DNA from: Ilumatobacteraceae bacterium
GTDB lineage: Bacteria; Actinomycetota; Acidimicrobiia; Acidimicrobiales; Ilumatobacteraceae
DNA: 32,800 bases
NCBI GenBank assembly: GCA_021298195.1
Contig: JAJTEQ010000015.1
Location: 1 to 32,800 of the forward strand
Direction of reading: 5' to 3'
Made by a program: the position numbers and the translations under genes. Shown piece by piece: positions 21,982 through 28,806 of the stretch; the stretch's first letter is position 1; each line of letters starts with the position of its first letter. The notes under the pieces were generated by a model that saw only the letters and a list, made by a program, of their open reading frames with translations, was not told where the DNA came from and did no database searches.

Positions 21982-24573
21982 ATGAGCACCGAATCGATCC
22001 AGCGTGTATCACTGCGAGTCAACGGCCGCGAGGTCGACGTACGTGGTGATCATCCGCACCTCCTCGCCGCTCTCCGCGAGGAGCTCGACATCACGTCACC
22101 CAAGGACGGTTGTTCTCCGTCGGGACAGTGCGGTTGTTGCACCGTCATGATCGATGGCAAACCGGTCGTCAGTTGCCAACAATCCTTGGAGAAGGTGGCC
22201 GGGAAGTCGATCGTGACGCTCGAGGGCGTCGACGACGCCGAGCGTGATCGTTACGCCGAGTCGTTCGCCGCCTGTGGTGGGCTGCAGTGCGGCTTTTGCA
22301 TCCCGGGCATCATCATGAGGGCCAAGGGTCAAGTCGACAAGAAGGGTGATCGACTGACCAAGAGCGACATGGCGAAGCATCTCGGCGCCAATCTCTGTCG
22401 CTGCACCGGATACGTCAAGGTGCTCGACGCCATCGAAGCCGTCGCCCTGAACCGTCCCCTCGTCGCGACCCAACCCGGGGGCGTCGGCTCGTCGGGCATG
22501 AAGTACGAGGCTCGTGATCTGGCGCTCGGTGATCGCGGGTACGTGGACGACATTCGAATCCCCGGGATGCTCCATGCCGCCCTCCATCTGACGGCGCACG
22601 CGCGCGCCGACGTCGTCTCCATCGACACCACCGCCGCCGAAGCGTCTCCGGGTGTCGTGGCGGTCTTCACCGCCGCCGATATTCCGGCCGAATTGAAGGT
22701 CGGGCTCATCCACAAGGATTGGCCGGTCATGATCCCGGTGGGCGGACGAACCAGTTACGCCGGCGACGTATTGGCGGTCGTAGTCGCCGACAGTCGTCAG
22801 GCCGCCCGAGCCGCCACCGAACTCGTGCGCGTCCAGTACGTCGCGCATCGACCGATCACCGACGCGCGAGCCGCCATCGCATCCTCCGAGATCGCCGTGT
22901 GGGGAACCGACGACAACGTGCTCAGCGTCAGCCGTTATGCCCGCGGTGACGTCGACGCCGCCCTCGCCGCTTCCGTCCACGTGGTGACCGAGACGTTCGA
23001 GACCCAACGAATCGAACACGCCTTCCTGGAGCCCGAGAGCACCGTCGCCGTTCCCGCCGGAGTCGGCGACGGTCGATCGCTCCATGTGTATTCGGGGGGT
23101 CAAGGCGTCTGGGACGACCGAAACGACATCGCTCGCGTTTTGGGGGTCGATCGTTCTCGGGTCACGGTCGAGTTGGTCACCAACGGTGGCGCGTTCGGCG
23201 GTAAAGAGGACATGAGCAACCAAGCGCACACCGCGTTGGCCGCCTGGCTGCTGGACCGACCGGTGAAATGCACGTTGTCGCGCGAGGAATCCTTCCTGAT
23301 GCACGCCAAACGACACCCGATCCGCATGGAGTACACCGCCGGCTGTGGCGCCGACGGACTCCTCACGGCTCTCCGAGTGCGCGCGGTGGGCGACAGTGGG
23401 GCCTATGCCAGCGTCGGTATGAAGGTTCTGGAGCGAATGGCCGGGCACGCCAGTGGCCCGTACCGGGTCGGCAGCATCGACGTCGAGGCCATCGCGGCCC
23501 GCACGAACAATCCGGTCTGCGGAGCCTTCCGTGGTTTCGGGGCCAATCAGGCCCAGTTTGCGATGGAGGGCGTGCTCGACCGCCTCGCCGATCGCGTGGG
23601 CATCGACGGTTGGACCATACGCAAGAGGAACGTCATTCGGCCCGGGCACGTCTGGGGACCGGGTCAGATCATGGACGACGGCTGCCTCGGAGCCGAAAAA
23701 TGTCTGGACGTCATCAAGCCTCACTACGACGCGGCGCGGCTCGCCGGACGTGCCGTCGGTCTCGGGCTCGGTCTGAAGAACAGCGGACTCGGTAACGGCT
23801 TCAAAGAGGTCAGTGGCGCGGTCATCCACTTCCGTGCCGACGGCGTCATCGAAGTTCGACACGGTTGGACGGAAATGGGACAAGGCATCAACACGGTCGC
23901 GTTGCAGGTCGCCGTCGAGGAACTCGGAATCGATCCCGAGGACGTTCGGGTGATCGTCGACACCACCCGGGAACTCGGGTTCGGACAAACGACCGGTTCA
24001 CGAGGAACCTTGATGGGCGCCGGCGCGGTGAAGGCCGCCTGCGAGGCCGCTCGGGCCGATGGTTGTCGTGTCGGGGTCGACTACCACGGCGAGTATCGGG
24101 TCGACTGGACCCAGAAACTCGGCGAAGTCGAGAACCCCACCATTCACTCCACGTTCGGCTACGCGGCCCAATTGGTGTCGATCGACCCGGAGAACGGGTC
24201 CATCGTGGAGGTGGTGGCGGCACACGACGTCGGTCGCGCCGTGAACCCGACGTTGTGCGAAGGTCAGATCGAGGGAAGTGTGCACATGGGACTCGGATAC
24301 GCCCTGACCGAGGACTTCCCCTCGGACCCGGACACTGGTTTCCCCACGGCCAAGACGCTGCGCTCACTCGGCATTCTGCGGGCCAAGGACGTGCCCCCGA
24401 TCACGGTCATCCTCGTGGAATCTCCCGAGCCGAACGCGCCGTACGGCATCAAAGGTGTCGGCGAGATCGGACTCGTGCCCACGGCCGGAGCAGTCGCCGA
24501 AGCACTGCGTCAGTACGACGGTTCCTGGCGTCGGCGCCTCCCGATGCGGCGCGTGGACGGAGACGACGAGTGA
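21982..24573 (+). CDS. Fused molybdenum hydroxylase, XdhD / selenium-dependent xanthine dehydrogenase-like
   Basis: One 863-aa chain joins an iron-sulfur subunit to a molybdopterin subunit. The first [2Fe-2S] cluster is in GCSPSGQCGCCTV (C44, C50, C53, with C65), the second in CGGLQCGFCIPG and LCRCTGY (C103, C106, C139, C141). The Mo domain from about residue 170 has GGQGVWDDR, GGAFGGKED, GAFRGFGANQAQ, EMGQGINTVA, QTTGSRG and the catalytic glutamate E828 in GIKGVGEIG. No FAD domain is present. This layout, including the five-residue gap between the first two cysteines, fits the E. coli XdhD / Se-dependent xanthine dehydrogenase family. It probably hydroxylates a purine or similar N-heterocycle. 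Four bases separate it from the D-carbamoylase gene. Confidence 0.85.
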   Translation: MSTESIQRVSLRVNGREVDVRGDHPHLLAALREELDITSPKDGCSPSGQCGCCTVMIDGKPVVSCQQSLEKVAGKSIVTLEGVDDAERDRYAESFAACGGLQCGFCIPGIIMRAKGQVDKKGDRLTKSDMAKHLGANLCRCTGYVKVLDAIEAVALNRPLVATQPGGVGSSGMKYEARDLALGDRGYVDDIRIPGMLHAALHLTAHARADVVSIDTTAAEASPGVVAVFTAADIPAELKVGLIHKDWPVMIPVGGRTSYAGDVLAVVVADSRQAARAATELVRVQYVAHRPITDARAAIASSEIAVWGTDDNVLSVSRYARGDVDAALAASVHVVTETFETQRIEHAFLEPESTVAVPAGVGDGRSLHVYSGGQGVWDDRNDIARVLGVDRSRVTVELVTNGGAFGGKEDMSNQAHTALAAWLLDRPVKCTLSREESFLMHAKRHPIRMEYTAGCGADGLLTALRVRAVGDSGAYASVGMKVLERMAGHASGPYRVGSIDVEAIAARTNNPVCGAFRGFGANQAQFAMEGVLDRLADRVGIDGWTIRKRNVIRPGHVWGPGQIMDDGCLGAEKCLDVIKPHYDAARLAGRAVGLGLGLKNSGLGNGFKEVSGAVIHFRADGVIEVRHGWTEMGQGINTVALQVAVEELGIDPEDVRVIVDTTRELGFGQTTGSRGTLMGAGAVKAACEAARADGCRVGVDYHGEYRVDWTQKLGEVENPTIHSTFGYAAQLVSIDPENGSIVEVVAAHDVGRAVNPTLCEGQIEGSVHMGLGYALTEDFPSDPDTGFPTAKTLRSLGILRAKDVPPITVILVESPEPNAPYGIKGVGEIGLVPTAGAVAEALRQYDGSWRRRLPMRRVDGDDE

Positions 24574-25589
24574 CCACCACCCCGGGTCTGGTGTGTGCTC
24601 ATCATCACCTGTACTCGTCCCTGGCCCGCGGGATGCCCGCTCCCGCGAAGCAGCCACGATCCTTTCTGGACATCCTCGAACAGATCTGGTGGCGCCTCGA
24701 TGTCGCCCTCGATGCCGACACCATTCGTTGGTCCGCGATGCTCGGGGCCGTCGAGGCTCTCACGGCCGGGACCACGGGCATCGTCGACCACCACGAGAGT
24801 CCATCCTTCATCGACGGATCGCTCGACATCATCGCCGAGGCCTGTGCGACGGTCGGGGTGCGGGTCAATTGTTCCTACGGGGTCACCGACCGCCACGGTC
24901 GTGACGGCGGCCAGCGTGGCCTGCGAGAGAACGAACGCTTCCTGCGTGCCGGTGGCCGCGGGATGGTGGGCGTGCACGCCGCGTTCACCTGCTCCGACGA
25001 TCTTCTTCGTTCGGCGTCGGACCTGGCCACGGAGCTGGGAGTGGGCGTGCACATCCATGTCGGAGAGGGCCCGGATGATCGCGAGGCGGCGCGTCGGCTG
25101 GAAAATCTCGCCGCGGACGAATGGCTGCTCGTGCATTGCGTGGAACTCGATCGGCCATTGAAAGGAACCATCGCCCACAATCCCCGCTCGAACATGAACA
25201 ACGCGGTCGGCTACGCCGCACCGACCGAACGGGAGAACATCGTCGTTCTCGGCACCGACGGAATCGGCGCCGACATGCTCGAGGAGATGCGCCTCGCCTA
25301 CGTGGCACTGCGCGCCCACGACGTCACGGCGAGCCCCGAAACTCCGTGGTCCTGGCTCGAGAACGGCTTTTCGTTTTTCCCCGAGTGTCGTGACGATGTC
25401 GTGGAATGGAGCTACGACCACGCCGACAGTCCCTGGCACGTCGCGTTCACCCCCGGTGTTCGGGCGATCAACGTCACCTCCGCCGAAGGTGAGCAGTTGC
25501 TCGTGGACGGCCGTCCCACTCGGGTGGACATCGACGAGATCCGCGCCAAGGCCGCCGAGTCCGCCCAGCGATTGTTCGCGAAGTTCTAG
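24570..25589 (+). CDS. SsnA-like aminohydrolase lacking the N-terminal beta domain
   Basis: Amidohydrolase-superfamily TIM barrel of 339 aa. It resembles E. coli SsnA (about 440 aa) in [28 protein letters not shown] and the [14 protein letters not shown] to [13 protein letters not shown] segment. Metal and catalytic residues are present: H11 and H13 (AHHHLY), H163, E166 (HVGE), H189 and D230. The protein begins only six residues before the first HxH, so the usual 55 or so residues of N-terminal beta-sandwich are absent and the barrel is also shortened around residues 185-200. The GTG start overlaps the preceding stop (GTGA), and no other in-frame start can extend it without a stop, since upstream bases are used by the hydroxylase gene. 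Likely deaminates or opens a heterocycle; exact substrate unknown. Confidence 0.8.
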   Translation: MTTTPGLVCAHHHLYSSLARGMPAPAKQPRSFLDILEQIWWRLDVALDADTIRWSAMLGAVEALTAGTTGIVDHHESPSFIDGSLDIIAEACATVGVRVNCSYGVTDRHGRDGGQRGLRENERFLRAGGRGMVGVHAAFTCSDDLLRSASDLATELGVGVHIHVGEGPDDREAARRLENLAADEWLLVHCVELDRPLKGTIAHNPRSNMNNAVGYAAPTERENIVVLGTDGIGADMLEEMRLAYVALRAHDVTASPETPWSWLENGFSFFPECRDDVVEWSYDHADSPWHVAFTPGVRAINVTSAEGEQLLVDGRPTRVDIDEIRAKAAESAQRLFAKF

Positions 25590-25606
25590 AGAGGAACACC
25601 ACGACC

Positions 25607-26614
25607 ATGAACCAACCCGTTGCCATTTATCTCCAGGACGCTCACCGGATCCGCGAAGGCATGGAGTTCGCCCGCTACGCCGAGAGCAAAGGTTTCGATG
25701 CCGTGTGGCAGGCCGAGAGTCGTCTGGTACGCGAAGCGACGGTGCCCATGGCCGCTTTCGCCAGCGTCACCGAGCGCATCAAGGTCGGAAGTGGAGTCGT
25801 CGACTGCTGGAGTCGCAACCCCGCTCGGTTGGCCGCCACTTTCTCCACCCTCGACGACCTGGCTCCGGGTCGCGTCATTCTCGGAATCGGCGCCTGGTGG
25901 GATCCCTTGGCTCAGAAGGTCGGCATCGACCGCAGTCGACCGCTTCGGGTGATGCGCGAGATCGTGACCGTCGTGCGGGGTCTGCTCAACAACGAAACCG
26001 TGACGTTCGACGGCGACTACGTGCATCTCGACGGCGTCGAACTCGACTACGTGTACCAAGAACGTGCGCCGAAGAACGTGCCGATCTACATCGGTGCGAC
26101 CGGCATGCAGATGATGGAACTCACCGGTGAGATCGCCGACGGAGCCGTTCTCAACTACCTGGTTTCGCCCGGCTACAACGATCAGGCCCTGGAAGCGCTC
26201 GACAAGGGAGCGCGCAAAGCCGGGCGCACCCTGGACGACATCGATCGTCCGCAGTTGGTGGTGTGCAGCGTCCACGAGGATCGGCAGACCGCGCTCGACA
26301 TGGCTCGTCTCATGGTGACCCAATACCTCGGGCAGCAGCCGCACATCATGAAAGCGTCAGGTGTCCCCCAGTCATTGTTGGACGAGGTCGGCAACGTGCT
26401 CACGTGGCCCGCCACTCACGAGCAGGTGGTGGCGGCGAGCAAGTTGGTTCCCGACGAGATCGTCAACATGCTCACGGCCAGTGGTACTCCGGCCGAGGCT
26501 CGCGCCAAGGTGAAGCACTACATCGACCACGGCTGTACCTGCCCGATCCTCTACCCACTCGGAGACGTCAAGGCGATGATCGACGCCTTCGCCGGGTGGG
26601 ACGGAAAAGCCTGA
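25607..26614 (+). CDS. Luciferase-like (LLM) F420-dependent oxidoreductase
   Basis: TIM-barrel oxidoreductase of 335 aa in the luciferase-like monooxygenase superfamily, closest by pattern to F420-dependent methylene-H4MPT reductase-type proteins: [61 protein letters not shown] and [21 protein letters not shown]. Cofactor may be F420 or FMN. It is the last gene of operon A, 17 bp after the SsnA-like gene, with AGAGGAAC as ribosome binding site. By position it should act in the same catabolic route. RutA, which opens the uracil ring, belongs to the same superfamily, so a ring-opening role is a reasonable hypothesis. Confidence 0.88.
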   Translation: MNQPVAIYLQDAHRIREGMEFARYAESKGFDAVWQAESRLVREATVPMAAFASVTERIKVGSGVVDCWSRNPARLAATFSTLDDLAPGRVILGIGAWWDPLAQKVGIDRSRPLRVMREIVTVVRGLLNNETVTFDGDYVHLDGVELDYVYQERAPKNVPIYIGATGMQMMELTGEIADGAVLNYLVSPGYNDQALEALDKGARKAGRTLDDIDRPQLVVCSVHEDRQTALDMARLMVTQYLGQQPHIMKASGVPQSLLDEVGNVLTWPATHEQVVAASKLVPDEIVNMLTASGTPAEARAKVKHYIDHGCTCPILYPLGDVKAMIDAFAGWDGKA

Positions 26615-26643
26615 CCGGATTCCCGGAGCCGAGCCTCGACAGT

Positions 26644-27438
26644 TCACCGTTCGGCGTAGGCCTCATCGGTCGCCGATCCAACCGCGTGCCACACCACGGA
26701 GACGGCCACCATCATCGGCCCGACGAGGGTCGCCACTTGCGCACCAACGGGCACGTCGGGGCTCAAGGCCACTCCGGCGACCACCGACCAGATCCACACC
26801 GTCATCGAGGCCAGGTTCCAGAACCTCCAGGACACCGCGCGGACCGGGTGGGCGAACTCGATGTCGGTGAGCGTGAGCACGGACAACACCACGATCACCA
26901 CGCTGCTGGACCATTGCGAGCCGCCCAGCAACCACAAGGTGGGAATCACCATGTTCCACGCCGACGGAAAGCCCCGGAACCAACCGTCGTCGCTCATCTG
27001 GTCGGTCCGACTGAACCAGAGCGACGAACTCAGCAACATCACCGCCACGACCAACATGCCGTAACGATCGTGGGGAACCAGTCCGAACTGCCACAGGAAC
27101 GCGGCCGGCACCAGGACGCACGTGACGAAATCGATGACCAGATCGAGCACGTACCCGTCGAAGCGGGTGGTCGCCTCATCGGGGAGCAGGCGTCGGGCCA
27201 AGGGCCCGTCGATTCCGTCGATCAACTGGGCCACCAGCAACCAGATGATGGCCAAACGCGCCGAACCGTCGAGGACCGCCACCAAGGCGGCCATACCCAC
27301 CAACGCCCCCGACGCCGTGAAGGCGTGCAAGGCCAACGAGAAGTCACGTTGAACCTCACGGGGGCGACCGAACCGGGACACGAGTGCTGACGCTACGTCC
27401 CGACCAGCCCGAGAAGACGGATCGACACCGGTTGACAT
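26644..27438 (-). CDS. pcs: Phosphatidylcholine synthase-like CDP-alcohol phosphatidyltransferase
   Basis: Membrane enzyme of 264 aa with about eight hydrophobic segments. The CDP-alcohol motif is complete: D77-G78-x2-A81-R82, then 12 residues, then G95-x3-D99-x3-D103. The 12-residue spacing, together with VIDFVTCVLVPAAF and GFPSAWNMV, points to bacterial phosphatidylcholine synthase, which joins CDP-diacylglycerol and choline, rather than PgsA or PssA, which have 8. The ATG at 27438 lies inside operator site 2 and has AGGAG 9 nt upstream; an earlier in-frame start at 27597 would overlap the divergent xanthine dehydrogenase gene and was rejected. It converges on the LLM gene with a 29-bp gap. 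Confidence 0.72.
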   Translation of the reverse strand: MSTGVDPSSRAGRDVASALVSRFGRPREVQRDFSLALHAFTASGALVGMAALVAVLDGSARLAIIWLLVAQLIDGIDGPLARRLLPDEATTRFDGYVLDLVIDFVTCVLVPAAFLWQFGLVPHDRYGMLVVAVMLLSSSLWFSRTDQMSDDGWFRGFPSAWNMVIPTLWLLGGSQWSSSVVIVVLSVLTLTDIEFAHPVRAVSWRFWNLASMTVWIWSVVAGVALSPDVPVGAQVATLVGPMMVAVSVVWHAVGSATDEAYAER

Positions 27439-27448
27439 TTTGTAAACT
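27432..27448 (+). promoter_or_regulatory. Shared operator/promoter site 2 (TTGACA-N3-TGTAAACT)
   Basis: TTGACATTTTGTAAACT matches site 1 at 19705-19721 in 14 of 17 positions, with differences only in the central three bases. TAAACT (27443-27448) is the -10, 6 nt before the GTG at 27455, so operon B would be transcribed as a leaderless mRNA. On the other strand the same bases contain the pcs start codon and part of its leader. Confidence 0.65.
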
Positions 27449-27454
27449 CCTGAC

Positions 27455-28303
27455 GTGCCCGTCCTCCGACCACGCTCCGTCGACCATCTCCTCGAATTGC
27501 TCGCCGACACCCCCGACGTGTCAGTTCTGGCCGGCGGCACCGACATGATGGTCGAGATCAATCTCCACGGTCGTCGACCCGGAACGGTCCTGCCCATCGG
27601 GTCTCTCGAGGAGTTGCGGGAATGGGAGCATCAGCGCCGAGCCGGCACGGTCACCATCGGTGCGGCGGTCCCCTACGCCGACATGGAGACCGGCGAACTC
27701 GCCGAACTGGTGCCGGCTCTCGCCCAAGCCGCCCGGACGGTCGGCTCGCCCCAAATTCGCGCGGCGGGCACCATCGGAGGGAACCTGGGAACCTGTTCGC
27801 CCGCCGGTGACATTCTTCCGGTCCTGTCGGCACTCGACGCGGTCATCCACGTTCTGCATCGCGATCATTCGCGTGACGTCCACTTTTCCGACTTCATGAC
27901 CGGCGTCAAGCGGAACTCCCTCCGGCCCGGTGAATTCGTCCACTCCGTCACCGTTCCGGTCACGCGAGGATGGCAGGGGTACGCCAAGGTCGGCACCCGC
28001 AACGCCATGGTGATCTCGACGGCCTCGGCCTGTCTCGTGCACGATGCCGTCGAGGGACACGTGGCGCTGGCTCTCGGAGCGGTCGCCCCGACCATCGTTC
28101 GCGCCTCGAGAGCCGAAGCCTGGTTGTCGAAACAGATCGACCTTCGGGGCTCGTTCAGCGTCTCCGTCGAGACCGCGCAGGAGTTCGGTCGCCGAGCGGC
28201 CAGCGAGACGAGCCCGATCTCTGACCATCGTTCCACTGCCGACTATCGCCGTCATGCGGTGTCGGTACTCGCTCGTCGTCTACTCGAAAGGTCCGCCGCA
28301 TGA
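27455..28303 (+). CDS. Xanthine dehydrogenase-family FAD-binding subunit
   Basis: FAD subunit of 282 aa (CoxM/PucC type) that passes electrons from the iron-sulfur subunit to the acceptor. FAD-binding motifs are VLAGGTDMMVEI near residue 25 and the second AGTIGGNLGTCSPAGD, followed by YAKVGTRNAMVIS. Length is normal. The GTG start is supported by the leaderless -10 in operator site 2 and by the absence of a better start. It is the first gene of operon B, and its TGA overlaps the next ATG (28300-28303). Together the three subunits form a classical (FAD, 2Fe-2S, Mo) hydroxylase, distinct from the fused enzyme in operon A. Confidence 0.92.
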   Translation: MPVLRPRSVDHLLELLADTPDVSVLAGGTDMMVEINLHGRRPGTVLPIGSLEELREWEHQRRAGTVTIGAAVPYADMETGELAELVPALAQAARTVGSPQIRAAGTIGGNLGTCSPAGDILPVLSALDAVIHVLHRDHSRDVHFSDFMTGVKRNSLRPGEFVHSVTVPVTRGWQGYAKVGTRNAMVISTASACLVHDAVEGHVALALGAVAPTIVRASRAEAWLSKQIDLRGSFSVSVETAQEFGRRAASETSPISDHRSTADYRRHAVSVLARRLLERSAA

Positions 28304-28806
28304 CCCGCCACTCCGACTCCGCGAACGAGTCGTACCGACTCAACGTCAACGGTTCCGACCGCGAGGTCACCGATGCGTGGGTGGGCGAGAGCCTCTTGTA
28401 CGTCCTGCGCGAACGTCTGGGATTGCCGGGCGCCAAGGGAGCCTGCGAGCAGGGCGAGTGCGGAAGCTGCACGGTCATCATGGACGACCGTGCGGTGTGT
28501 TCGTGCTTGGTCCTGGCCGCGTCGGCGACCGAATCACGGATCCTGACGGTCGAGAGCCTCGGGGACGACGGTCGACTCTCCGACGTCCAGCAAGCGTTTC
28601 TCGACGCCGGTGGTGTGCAGTGCGGATTCTGCACCCCGGGTTTCATCGTCGCCGTTCATCATCTCCTCGATCGGAACCCGCAACCCGATGACGAGGAGAT
28701 CAAAGAAGCATTGTCGGGCAACATCTGCCGTTGCACCGGATACGGTCGCATCCTCGAAGCCGTCAAGGTCGTCGCTCGCGGCCGGACGCACGGTGGTGCG
28801 GCATGA
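28300..28806 (+). CDS. Xanthine dehydrogenase-family [2Fe-2S] subunit
   Basis: Electron-transfer subunit of 168 aa (CoxS/PucE type). The plant-ferredoxin-type cluster is held by C49, C54, C57 and C69 (GACEQGECGSCTV), and the second cluster by VQCGFCTPG and ICRCTGY. The spacing CEQGEC (four residues) is the common one, unlike the five-residue gap in the fused operon A enzyme. It overlaps its neighbours at both ends by 4 bp (ATGA), as expected for stoichiometric synthesis of the complex. Confidence 0.93.
   Translation: MTRHSDSANESYRLNVNGSDREVTDAWVGESLLYVLRERLGLPGAKGACEQGECGSCTVIMDDRAVCSCLVLAASATESRILTVESLGDDGRLSDVQQAFLDAGGVQCGFCTPGFIVAVHHLLDRNPQPDDEEIKEALSGNICRCTGYGRILEAVKVVARGRTHGGAA

Noticed and set aside
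22096-23988. A 630-codon open frame antisense to the fused hydroxylase gene
   Set aside because: Its translation is rich in Asp, Gly, Val, His and Arg with no recognisable domain, and it lies opposite a gene with complete motifs. Long antisense frames are expected in GC-rich DNA.
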